DNA from: Pseudomonadota bacterium | Lineage (GTDB): Bacteria; Pseudomonadota; Gammaproteobacteria; Acidithiobacillales; Acidithiobacillaceae | Direction: 5' to 3' | Assembly: GCA_021840785.1 (NCBI GenBank) | Contig: JAKBXD010000005.1 | Coordinates: 1 to 25,088, forward strand | Length of the DNA stretch: 25,088 nucleotides | Part shown: piece after piece, positions 1 through 10,000 of the stretch | Position numbering within the stretch: the stretch's first letter is position 1 | How the letters are laid out: every line of letters begins with the position of its first letter | Made by a program: the position numbers and the translations under genes | Notes under the pieces: model-generated | Seen by the model: only the letters and a program-made list of their open reading frames with translations | What the model was told of the DNA's origin: nothing | Database searches by the model: none

Positions 1-751
1 GCTTGGCGGCTCACGAATGGGAGTTTCGTCGATGGACTCCCCTATTTGTCAAACTTTTACTGCCTCCCCGGCAGAGCCGGGGGGCCTCCCTTTGTAGGCT
101 AGGGCCAGCAATGTCTCCAAGCTGGGGTGACTCTAACGTTGTGACGACCGCCGCACCAAGACGCGACCTTCATCGATAAGGTGCAAGCGTTTCATCCTGT
201 TTGACTATGGTTCCAGAGGACACAAGAAAACCCACTTCGCTGTCAACTTCCGAGCCACTCAAACCAAATGTTGATGTTACAAGGGTAGGGTTATGTCTGC
301 TTTACGTTGCGGACCTGCCGCAAAATTTATGATGACTAACCGGCAGCCGTGGGTCTATGGCTATCGAACCTGACCGGTCATTTTCCTGCTTCTGGAAGAT
401 CGTCGGCTTTGTCCCGCATTGCGGACACCGGAGCCCATGGTGTGAGGCCTTATGGCTTGCGCACGCGACATGCTGATACAAATGCGCTGCCCAACATAGT
501 TGGGGTCACACGTCGAAATACCTCTCCCCCACCCATAGTCTGCGTTAATCTTAATGTTCCTACCCGCGCCCAATTGGCCAAGGCAAGGCCAGCGTAACCT
601 CATGCGTCGGATCCGTCGTCCACACGCAACTCTCTTCGGGTGCAACGGTAGCCTGATCTGGTACCACGTACGGACAAAGCGCAGAGAGGAGTATAGGGTG
701 TATCCCTGCAACCGGTGAGGAGGGTGTAAAGTTACATGCCAAGACCGGCCT
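1..751. other. Non-coding left flank with hairpins, no convincing gene
   Basis: I see no convincing gene here. Reading frames are short and their translations are rich in Arg, Trp and Cys, as in antisense shadows. Frame 1 is open from the window edge to a TAG at 100-102, so the first 100 bases could be the 3' end of a gene or insertion sequence lying to the left, but I do not recognise the translation. Small inverted repeats occur at 19-24/36-41 (GGGAGT/ACTCCC), 66-72/76-82 and 307-312/318-323 (TTGCGG/CCGCAA, followed by an AT-rich stretch). No clear T-tract terminator lies downstream of the druE stop at 752. Confidence 0.5.
66..82. terminator. GC-rich hairpin, possible terminator or IS-end structure
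   Basis: CCCCGGC, loop AGA, GCCGGGG forms a perfect 7-bp stem with a 3-nt loop. The plus-strand tail is only CCTCCCTTTG, so it would be a weak intrinsic terminator for whatever enters from the left edge. It could equally be a structure from an insertion-sequence end. Confidence 0.25.
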
Positions 752-3700
752 CTACCTTACCTTAACGAAGACCTCCGTCGGGTGAAGAGCCCCCTCCACA
801 TGCACTACCATTTCCGCAACCCGCCTACCCTGATCTTCGGGATCAAGGCTGAAGTCAAATATTAACGAAGCACGCCCACCTTGACTGGAAGCCGCAGCAC
901 GCCAATATGACACACCTTGATCCAGTCGGACTGTCAACCGTTGTCCAGAACTGAAATCGATCTCGAGGAGACGGCCATGCTGAGTCGTCGCTTTCCCGGC
1001 AACCTGCAGTTCCACATCAACCCCTAGATAAGTGATGGCATGCGCTGCCACTTGATCGCGCAGTCCCATATCCGCCCAATCGGCCCAAACCACATTACGT
1101 GGAATCCCTTCTCCAGTTGTTCGTTGCTGGGTCGTCGCAATGTTTACCGTCGGGTTCGCCCACCGTTCAGGGCTAACCTGGTCGCGCAGACCGACAATAA
1201 GCTCTGCCAGAAGCGCCAGCGATAGTGGGGTGAAAAGGTAGCAGTCTTGGTACCTAATACGAGAGACGTCTTTGTCGCGATCCGACAAGAGTGTCTCTGT
1301 TGCAGGGTGCCGCTCGACTAGCATTGCCCAGAAACGTCGGCCGAAACCTTGAAGGGGACCATCCAACTGATGGTGGATTTCTATTTCTCGATCACCTGGT
1401 TCGGCGGAGCGCGGACGTAGTTCCTCGGCCGAAATGCGCTTGTCGTTAAGCACTAGGGGCGCTAGACCATTTCCTGCAATCAATGGCCCTTTCGAAGTTC
1501 CCCAGTTTATTCCAAACGTGCTTGCCGATGCGTCACCCTTAGCCCACCTCGTACTCCCAGCCTTGCTTAGAACCTCCGCAAGTATAGCGCCCCCGTTAGT
1601 AACCGGCATCTCAGACACCACAGCCATTTCGATTCTAGGGTGATCGGCCAAGCTAGACAAAAGGAACAAGTCTATTTCATTCGCAGACTCAACACAGGAC
1701 TGCGGAACAACAATCTTAACTTCCCGCTCCTGACCAGCTAAACGGTACGCAAGGTGCCGCAGAGGGGATAGGCCAATATCCCATTCCTCAATTACGCCTC
1801 CACCAAAGAGTCGGACCTGGCCCGCTCCATCCCTGTTACTTTCACGCCAAATGGCCTCCGACAGACGCACATACTCCGGGTGAGAGATAGGACCGAAATA
1901 AGCCATGTCGTCCGGAAGGGCCATGGCATTCAACCATTCGTCTGTCAATACACCCAAAGCCGCCCGCCGGTCTAGGCGGTCGGCCGCAAATCTTTGGTCG
2001 AAGTCCAGCACGCAATGAGGACAAGCACTGTCACAGTTGGCGCTACAATTCAAACGCTTGCGGGCCCCGGCAAACGCCCGCTCGATACAGCGGTCGGCGC
2101 TTGATGCATAACCGGCCGCAAATCGATCGAATATCAGGATCGAATGGCACTTGATTCCCGCCTCAGGTTTAGCCTCCTTTACGTCACAGCCCAGTTCGGT
2201 GGCCTGTACCCCCAGTAACTCGGCCATGCTGTCACGCAAGGCTACAGCCAAAGTTAACGCAGCGATTCCATCATGCAGCCAAACCCCATTTTCCGCCTTG
2301 AGTTGCAGTTCCATAACATCGGTGTAGGTCTCGTGACCCAATGTCAGCCTAGCCTTAATCTTCCAGGGTTCGTGACTACCTGAGCATTGCGTCTCACCTG
2401 CACGAGCACCACGCAATTTACGGTGGGGTTTCTGGAAACCGACCGGAAGTGGCTGATCAGGAACCATCGGCTCAGCACGGCCGCAAGCCAAACAGAGGGC
2501 GTACCCCTCCCCATGGAGACCACGAGATTGGTGGAAAACGTGGCCGCGGGTCGTAGCGCGAAAACGACCAAGGTCTGGATTTGGCAACGGAAGCCAGTCA
2601 CCCTGGACGCTGATCCAAGCCGCTTCCACGGGTATAAAATGCTGCGTGGTAATATCGTTGTCCGGTTCCTCGTAGAAATCTACCGCAAATCCTGCCGGCT
2701 CGAGAACCTCACGCATATCATCGGGACGGATGTCTCTGCCACACTCATGACAGTGTCTACTGGCATCGAGGTTATGGTTAGAGCCACTTGCGCCACAATG
2801 ATGGCAGCGCCATACAAAGTGGATATCCTGGATCTCGCGAACATCCTGTTGCGTCGCTGGAATATGCCAGTTCAAAGTAATACCTGCAGAACGATAAACC
2901 AGCCCGTCCATTACGACCTCGGAACCAGGAGCATACTCGCGCAGCGCTGTCACTTGATCCCGGCTAGCGAGTTCACGCCGACGATAACGGTTGTCCTCCC
3001 GGCCAATATCCTTCTGCGCCCTTATTCTCTGGAATTGCCCACTAGTCAGATTGTCGAAAGACGCAATATGCGTCGGGAAACCATACCCAGGCAAAAAACC
3101 TTGCGTGGCAAGCTCACGCAACAAATATTCGCCGGCCATCCTCTCCTTGTGCAACAGCACAGCTCTGTAGGCGGGATCAGTCTCACCCTTACCTTTCGTT
3201 TCTCTTTCCTGCACACACAGAGCTGCCCACTCTGCCATCCAGGCCCCGCGGACCAGATCCATCGAATCCGCTGCCTGACGGGCAAGGCGCACTGAGCTAT
3301 GTCCCTCAAACGCGCTATGGCGCGCAATCTGGCGCAAACCATCTGCCAATCTGCTCGACCTATCCGGATCGAAATCCCGGCACCACGCGGTGAATCGCTC
3401 AGCCATCTGCGTACTGTCGGCGAAAAACCAGCCGCAAGTAAGCTTAGTCTTATCCTGGTTGCTTGCTCCGAGATGCTCTCCCAGAAAGTGGGTAAGCAAA
3501 AATGCACTTACATGCCGCTGGAGGATAACTGTACTATTTAGTGAGACATGTGGTGCAGGCAGAGCGGCATCGAAAGCCCAACGGCTATTGTCATACACAG
3601 CCTGATCGTGTGGATTAGACTTGCACAAGGTCATAACGACCGAACGAGACTCACGTCGCCGACCGGCACGGCCTGCGCGCTGAAGATAATTAGCTGGGTG

Positions 3701-6700
3701 AGGTGGAACGTTGTTCATTGCCACCATCGACATGCCGCCAATATCGATGCCCATCTCCATAGTTGTAGAGCAAGACAAGAGATTCAGATCGCCCGCCTTA
3801 AAGGCTTTTTCGTACGCGCTAAGCCTTTGCGAATCCTGCTGGGCAGAGTGCTCAGCCGTGGTAAAAAACGGGGCCAACTCAATCACACGGTCATTCAAAT
3901 CTGACCACAACCCCTGTTCCCGTAAATCTATAATTTCGGAATGCGTAACCAACCAATCACGTCCTCGACGGACCCGCTCTAGCTCATCAGTAACGCCACC
4001 AAACGGTCTGTCGTAGAGAGGGAGAACGACCGGCTTGCATTGAGCAATATCATAAGCGGTGTGCCGTGGAAGGTAAGGGGTCACGCTCTGAAGGGTTGTG
4101 TCGAGAAAGCGACGAGTGAATGGGCATACCCATGCGTGATCCATTGGTGCAAAGGCCAATCTTTCGAGCAGCACAACACACCCGCCGGCTGTCCTATCCA
4201 GCAGGCCGGCGGCAAGGAGCGCATCCCAAGCAGCCTGCAGTACGGCATCGACCCTGTCTTCGCCGTGGGCAGTTTTAATGTCCGCCTTTAAGACATAGGC
4301 CAACAACCTGACTAATGTGCTTTGTCGCCCACTGCGCTTGGCGCGTGGCCAGCGACGGTGATAGCGGGCTACATCACGCTCATCACGCGCCACAATTTGG
4401 GATGGCGGGAACGGCATGCCAAGCCAGTTCCGCCATGACTCTGGAATTGCCAGGGAACCGCCGGATCGGACAAAAAAATCTATGCACAATTTGAGACAAT
4501 CACGCCAGTCGCCGGTAGAGAAACCTGCTGCCTGTATCACGTCGCCAGGGACATTATGTATTTTTTCCAGAGCCGGGTAACGTACCGCCACCAATCCCAT
4601 CGTCTCTAAGTTATTCAGGCGCTTTGGCCGCCGCCCGAACTCTCGCACCAGGAACATGCGCGCAAGCTCCCCCGGGCCATTGGCACTGCCAAAAGTTTCG
4701 GGAGAAAATCGCCGATAGTGGACCAGCATCCGGTCGAAATCCTGCCCCTGATTGGCAAGGTGTTGCGCGAGATCATTAAAAGGGATCGGCTTGAGTTGCG
4801 ATGACACGGCAAGCTGTTGTCGGTATCGATCAAGCTCTCCCTCAAGATACTGCTTTGCCGCGGCGGGAACTTCTTGCTCAAGCGCCCCCTGGAGCTGTGC
4901 AATTTTCTGGTGTAACTCTTCTGTCTCCTGCCGAGATTGTGCGCCCCCATGCTGTAGCGCCAAATGGTACACAAGACCCCGTACACGATTGCGCTCCGCA
5001 TCCTGCTGAAGCTTCGCTGCAATGCGCGCCGTGCCCTGGCGGCTATCATTGAAGGTCAGTAGGCGTCGGCCACGACAGGGGTGGTCCGCTGGCTGATCAC
5101 CGTCTGGGGCATACTCCAACAATGTAGGCAGGATTCCGCCAAGAAGGAATGGGGCCCCGATGCGACCGGGCCGAAACAGACGCTTTTGCGGTTTTTCATG
5201 TCCGTCGCAGGCGGGGCAGAGCAGACCATCACCATCGTCCTCGTATGCCAATAATTGCAACATACCAAGCCCCGGCGCAGTAATCCTGCGCAAAGAGCGA
5301 TCTAGAGAGAGATCGCCGACATGTGGCAGCGCGCGATTGATAATGAGTACCTTTCGTTGACGCCCGACGGAAGGCTCATCATCTTGGTCCTCGTCAAGCT
5401 CATTGGAGCCATCCTCCGGTTCTGCCTCCAACTCAAACTCGTCGATTGCCGCCGGTGCCTGAAGATGGGTCAGATACCCCCCTGATTCTCCGGCCAGCAA
5501 GTAAACCTCTCCACAGTCGCCACAACTAACAACTTCATAAACAGGACTGCCGCAGCCACAGTGCTTGCGCGGGTCCAGAAACACATGCCCATAGGGCCAG
5601 AGCACGTCGTCTAGCCTTGAATGGCCCTTTTCGGGGCAATGCGGGTCGGCGCAAGCCCACAGACCGGAAAGGGTTTGATGGAATAGATGGGCACGCAATG
5701 GCAAGAACGGCGTGCCGCCATGGGTCTTATGCCCATCGTTGTCCCGTGTGCCGGTCAGTAAATCGATCCAACGTAATGCTTCATACTGGCTTTCTCGCGT
5801 AAGAGGCGCGCTGGGGCCACGAATAGCAGTACACACCTCTGACAACCTAGCTACTGGAGGCTTCCCTGGGTCAGCCACAAAAAGATCGCGCAGCTTGAGC
5901 GCTACGTCGTGGTTAGCCAATGCCTCGTAACGTCGAGGCGAAACTTCACGGCCCTCGTCGAAATCCCATAGCGCCTCGATAGAATCCAACCGCTTGGGCG
6001 GCGCACCGTTCAGTTTCGGTACAAAGCGTTCCCCCACCACCAGATGAACCCGGTCGTCCCCGACCCCAGCCACATCGGCTAAAAAGCGCCTGAGAAGGCG
6101 CCCCGCTTCGCCGTTGGGGTCGCCGATTGTGGCGGATGTCGCCACGAAACGCACCTCTTCCGGGTGTACTCCAAAAGCAAATAACACGCGCCGGATCAAG
6201 AGCGCCACCTCAGCCGCCTGAGAACCCATATAGGAATGGGCCTCATCGAGGACGACCCATTCCAGTTTCCCCTGAGATTGATCCAATATAGGTCTGTCGA
6301 TGGTGCGTACCAGCATATATTCCAGCATGGTCACGTTTGTAACTAAAATAGGCGGCGGCGAATCACGCAGGGTCTCCCGATCCATGACCTCGTGAAGATG
6401 CGCCTTTCGCGCATCTTCACGAGCCTTGTCAGGAGTATTGCCGTTATAGAGACAGAATCGGATATCGCCACCAAAAGCGTGAGTCCATGCCCGCAGCCGG
6501 TCACGTTGACTGTTGATTAAGGCATTGAGCGGATAGAGAAACAAGGCCCTTACACCGACTCGGCCGCTATCCCCCTCTTCACGCAAGCGTGCGAGCCGGT
6601 CGAGAATCGGCACCATGAAACATTCGGTCTTGCCGGAACCAGTGCCGCTTGCCACCACAATGGACTGCGGCGTCGTCTGGGCGAGAATTTCCCAAGCCTG

Positions 6701-7027
6701 AAGCTGGTGTCTGTAGGGCCGCTGATCTCTTGCAAAGCGATAATCGTCTGCCAATTCCTTGGGCGGTGCGTCCATCGCATCCACCAAGGCAGACGTCAGT
6801 AAACGTCCGGCAAGCTCATGCATGGAAGGCCCTGCGACCTGCCACCCGAACACCGCCTCAAATGTCGGATCAGCAAGAAAGCTACCTAGCTCCCCATAAG
6901 AGCGAGAGAACATCTCCGTCAAATGGCGGCGCAATGGAACGTTGGCAAATCCCAGACGGCTGATGACCGAAAGCTTTGTGCGCTCCGCTAATTGAGGCAG
7001 AAGATCGGCGAAATAAGAACGGGTCAT
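752..7027 (-). CDS. druE: Druantia type III helicase DruE (DEAH box, DUF1998-type C-terminal region)
   Basis: This is a 2091-residue superfamily 2 helicase. A Q-motif-like YRHQLQAWEIL begins near residue 105. Walker A SGTGSGKT is at 127-134, DEAH at 261-264 and motif III TSAT at 297-300. A long insert with cysteine pairs (CADPHC, CGCG, CGDCG, CPAC) follows. Motif V (MEMGIDIG) lies near 1088 and motif VI (QRAGRAGRR) near 1119. A zinc-ribbon-like segment (CHHCG...CHECG) lies near 1415, and a Cys cluster NCDSACPHCVLDF near 1664 is typical of DUF1998/MrfA-type helicases. About 400 C-terminal residues remain unassigned. Druantia systems share this giant helicase and it is essential for their antiphage activity. 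The ATG at 7027 overlaps the druH stop as ATGA and has GAGG 7 nt upstream. The stop is TAG at 752-754. No methyltransferase is nearby, which argues against DISARM. DpdJ-like helicases are related but the partner gene fits Druantia III. Confidence 0.88.
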   Translation of the reverse strand: MTRSYFADLLPQLAERTKLSVISRLGFANVPLRRHLTEMFSRSYGELGSFLADPTFEAVFGWQVAGPSMHELAGRLLTSALVDAMDAPPKELADDYRFARDQRPYRHQLQAWEILAQTTPQSIVVASGTGSGKTECFMVPILDRLARLREEGDSGRVGVRALFLYPLNALINSQRDRLRAWTHAFGGDIRFCLYNGNTPDKAREDARKAHLHEVMDRETLRDSPPPILVTNVTMLEYMLVRTIDRPILDQSQGKLEWVVLDEAHSYMGSQAAEVALLIRRVLFAFGVHPEEVRFVATSATIGDPNGEAGRLLRRFLADVAGVGDDRVHLVVGERFVPKLNGAPPKRLDSIEALWDFDEGREVSPRRYEALANHDVALKLRDLFVADPGKPPVARLSEVCTAIRGPSAPLTRESQYEALRWIDLLTGTRDNDGHKTHGGTPFLPLRAHLFHQTLSGLWACADPHCPEKGHSRLDDVLWPYGHVFLDPRKHCGCGSPVYEVVSCGDCGEVYLLAGESGGYLTHLQAPAAIDEFELEAEPEDGSNELDEDQDDEPSVGRQRKVLIINRALPHVGDLSLDRSLRRITAPGLGMLQLLAYEDDGDGLLCPACDGHEKPQKRLFRPGRIGAPFLLGGILPTLLEYAPDGDQPADHPCRGRRLLTFNDSRQGTARIAAKLQQDAERNRVRGLVYHLALQHGGAQSRQETEELHQKIAQLQGALEQEVPAAAKQYLEGELDRYRQQLAVSSQLKPIPFNDLAQHLANQGQDFDRMLVHYRRFSPETFGSANGPGELARMFLVREFGRRPKRLNNLETMGLVAVRYPALEKIHNVPGDVIQAAGFSTGDWRDCLKLCIDFFVRSGGSLAIPESWRNWLGMPFPPSQIVARDERDVARYHRRWPRAKRSGRQSTLVRLLAYVLKADIKTAHGEDRVDAVLQAAWDALLAAGLLDRTAGGCVVLLERLAFAPMDHAWVCPFTRRFLDTTLQSVTPYLPRHTAYDIAQCKPVVLPLYDRPFGGVTDELERVRRGRDWLVTHSEIIDLREQGLWSDLNDRVIELAPFFTTAEHSAQQDSQRLSAYEKAFKAGDLNLLSCSTTMEMGIDIGGMSMVAMNNVPPHPANYLQRAGRAGRRRESRSVVMTLCKSNPHDQAVYDNSRWAFDAALPAPHVSLNSTVILQRHVSAFLLTHFLGEHLGASNQDKTKLTCGWFFADSTQMAERFTAWCRDFDPDRSSRLADGLRQIARHSAFEGHSSVRLARQAADSMDLVRGAWMAEWAALCVQERETKGKGETDPAYRAVLLHKERMAGEYLLRELATQGFLPGYGFPTHIASFDNLTSGQFQRIRAQKDIGREDNRYRRRELASRDQVTALREYAPGSEVVMDGLVYRSAGITLNWHIPATQQDVREIQDIHFVWRCHHCGASGSNHNLDASRHCHECGRDIRPDDMREVLEPAGFAVDFYEEPDNDITTQHFIPVEAAWISVQGDWLPLPNPDLGRFRATTRGHVFHQSRGLHGEGYALCLACGRAEPMVPDQPLPVGFQKPHRKLRGARAGETQCSGSHEPWKIKARLTLGHETYTDVMELQLKAENGVWLHDGIAALTLAVALRDSMAELLGVQATELGCDVKEAKPEAGIKCHSILIFDRFAAGYASSADRCIERAFAGARKRLNCSANCDSACPHCVLDFDQRFAADRLDRRAALGVLTDEWLNAMALPDDMAYFGPISHPEYVRLSEAIWRESNRDGAGQVRLFGGGVIEEWDIGLSPLRHLAYRLAGQEREVKIVVPQSCVESANEIDLFLLSSLADHPRIEMAVVSEMPVTNGGAILAEVLSKAGSTRWAKGDASASTFGINWGTSKGPLIAGNGLAPLVLNDKRISAEELRPRSAEPGDREIEIHHQLDGPLQGFGRRFWAMLVERHPATETLLSDRDKDVSRIRYQDCYLFTPLSLALLAELIVGLRDQVSPERWANPTVNIATTQQRTTGEGIPRNVVWADWADMGLRDQVAAHAITYLGVDVELQVAGKATTQHGRLLEIDFSSGQRLTVRLDQGVSYWRAAASSQGGRASLIFDFSLDPEDQGRRVAEMVVHVEGALHPTEVFVKVR
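6389..6423. repeat. Perfect 15-bp inverted repeat inside druE
   Basis: Left arm CTCGTGAAGATGCGC (6389-6403), spacer CTTTC (6404-6408), right arm GCGCATCTTCACGAG (6409-6423). The arms are perfectly complementary. On the coding strand the repeat encodes a stretch near residues 202-213 (AREDARKAHLHEV), between Walker A and the DEAH box. The mRNA would form a very stable hairpin with a 5-nt loop. No T-tract follows on either strand, so it is not an intrinsic terminator. Confidence 0.9.
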
Positions 7028-10000
7028 AAGGACGCCTCAGTATTTATCAGATCGGCTGCTAGGCAACGAGCCATGGTTAGATTATAAGCATCCGTAAACC
7101 AGTCGGGATCGAATGCCCTATGAATACGCAAGTCATGAGTTAGATCTGGGTTTTCGAACCACTCCTTGGTATCACCAGTCGCGGCCTGAAAGGCCAACAG
7201 AATGGGCAAGTTGATAAGCCCTTCCTGAAATCCAAAGCTCTGCTGACACAACAGGCTGGCTAGAAATCGATGCTTGCGTGCCTCGGCAACGCGATCGTTG
7301 AAGCTTGTCGGCCACTGCCCGGCACCACTGCCAACGTCAGCATGATTTCTCAGCAACCTTTGCAAAGGACTCTGGTCACCGGAAAACAGCAGCCCACCTA
7401 TACCATCAACACCTAGTTGCCGGAACGCGCGAATCTCCTTCGGCATGTCTTTAGTTGCCGCAGCACGCGCGAAGCCGAGGAGATTATTTATTGCCGGGTG
7501 GAGAGAACTTAATTCGGTAATACGATTTTCGATGTGAGAGCCAAAAACTGTGCTGCTCGCTACTCCACACCAAGTATCGCATTGTTGTTTCAGCTGTTCG
7601 ATCGCCCTACACCACGCAATGACCGGCACCGCTTCCCATGAGAAAGGTAACTCCAGTGAAAATCGCTCAAGAAAACCGCCGGGTAGTAATGTGGTATAAC
7701 GCATAGCTAGCGCCGCCATACCCGCTGCCGAACGGGCCAGACGACGCCACAAATCCAAGATCACCAGCGGGAGATGTCCTAATTGGCCAGCGAGGCGTTC
7801 TATGTCCTGCCAGCCGGGGTCCAGAAAATCTGCAGCCATTGCCTGAACTGTTACATCCAGGGCTCTTTCCCGATCGCTCGAATCAACCACCACGATTGCA
7901 CGCGCAACAGGTCCGGTCACTTCGATGTCGCCGCTAATTGTCCATAGGATTGGACGGAATAGGGGGTCGGCACCCGATGCTGGAAATATCAACCAGGAAC
8001 CGGCTTCTCGTGTTGGCGGCGCAAAGTCCCACACGCCGGTCGCAACCCCTTGAGAATCGCGCGCGACCAACCTGAGAGCCTCCTCCTCGGGCGCTTCGAG
8101 CCGCAGAGCCATGACGGGTAATGCAGCAAGCGCATCCGGTGTCATCCCCTGTCGCCCACCTGCATCCAGGTAAACCTGCCCATGTTCTTTTTCCATACGA
8201 CATGCGTATCGGGCAATGCGCAATTTGGAAGTGGTGTCACCGCCAACACGCAATACAACCTCGATGGTCGCATCAGGGCTGTCATCATTAGCGAGTAAGT
8301 GGGCGATTTCCGCCACGTAATCCTGAAGTCGAATTTCCGCCTGAACAGAATTCATGGGTGGGGTGATAACGTGGGTCGAATCCCGGTTTCTCCCAAGCAG
8401 CCGAAACTCAAGTACCATACGCGGCATAGACGCAGCGCTACCACCCAAGCCGAGCATGCGGACACCCCCAAGCTGGTTGGCAGCCACCAAAACTCCTGGC
8501 AACAGCTCCTTGCCATTGGGGCCGAAGATTCGGGCGCCTCGCGCAGGATAGGGCAGGCGCACCCGCACGGCCGTTGGGGTATGGGGCCAATACACATCAA
8601 ATTCGAGCCACTCGGGCGCACGCGCCTCCGCCAGCATCTTGACCGATATCGCCAAATCGCTTCCCGAACAGATGAAATCCGCCGCCACTATTGAGGACAG
8701 CACCCGGACACTCGTGGCGCCCCAATTATCCAGGTGAATGCGGCCGGAGTTTGCATCCAGGAATTCTAGCCGCAGAGTGGTGGCAGTGGGCAGAATGACC
8801 ATCCGGGCACGGTGTCTTATCTCGCCCGTGGCTGGGTACCACAATTCGACCGGACCAATAGGCACGCTTCCAGGCGTTATTCTTGTACCCAAGGGACGCC
8901 AACCTGGTTCGCCCGCTACGATCTGAGAGCGTCCATCTTCATCGATTTTATAGAGACGCGGCTTGCCAAGAAAAGCCATACTGGGGCGAATAAACTCTTG
9001 CCAAAGACGGTGCCCAACCCACTCATAGTGTTCCTCCTTGGTATCAGCACGGCCGGTGCGAATACGGCAAATAATATCCTGGCTACTGGAAAAACGTACC
9101 GTCCCGCGAACCCGGAACAATTGCCTCGTTGGCAAACACAGGGGCCCCTCAAAAGTAGCCACCCCTTCGTCGCCGGGAATAGCGGCCCAACCCGGCGGGA
9201 TTGCCACCAGGGCTTCGTTAGTTACCACAGATCCTGTTCCCTGGCGTAGTAGTTTGGGTGACTCGCCTCCAGCATCGAATACCCAGGGCAGGCCATCGTC
9301 CAGCTCTTCTCCTCGCGGTGCGGAAATAGACCAAACCCGACCATCGGCGGCGGAAAGGCGCAGCACGTGCTCCTCAGCTGCATCGGCGTCTAAAGCACTC
9401 AATAGGCGACGCTCGACTCGGTAGTTTTCGTGACCCGCCAGCTGCCGCAGCGATGTTGTTTGCGAGCGATCCGCGACCACCAGTGTCAATTCAAGAAAAC
9501 GCGGCAACATAGCGGGTTCTCTGACAAAAAGGTCCGCCAACATGCCGCTGGCAACCACATCTGGCAACGTCAAGCTGGAGTGCAGGCGCCATAACCCGTC
9601 CTGATCTTTCTCCATGAAGCGCTCCACAGGAAAGAGCCTCGTTTGCCGCTCAAGCTTGACCGCCGCCGCATCCTGAATCAGTTGCTCAATCAGCCCCTGC
9701 GCGTCTGCATCCCCTACCGGCAAGGGAAAACGCTTCCGCCAAAAGGGGACGCATTTCTCAAGTTGCGTAATGGCGCCCGCGCTCTGCGTGAGCCCGGCTT
9801 CCTCCTTAAGGTGCAGGACAGTCGCCACCACCTCGGCCAGCAGCACGTAAATCTCCGTCTGTCGATAAGTGCGAGGGAGATAGTGATCCAGGCTCTGTAC
9901 CCATCCCTGGATATCCTTCGTCGTCACCACCGATTTGGCAGCTTCTTTGAGCACACTACGCAACAGCCGCCCGAGGCCCCCTTTTGCTTCGGAAAGAAGC

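Noticed and set aside
361..711. Minus-strand 116-codon frame just downstream of druE, a possible third Druantia gene
   Set aside because: It is very Arg-rich with no domain-like pattern or ribosome binding site, and type III Druantia needs only two genes.
2387..3295. Plus-strand open frame of about 300 codons opposite druE
   Set aside because: It is antisense to conserved helicase sequence including zinc-ribbon motifs, has atypical composition and no recognisable domain. It is a shadow frame.
8370..8400. GGTCGAATCCCGG, resembling a tRNA T-arm
   Set aside because: It lies inside druH, and no acceptor stem, D-arm or anticodon arm can be built around it.
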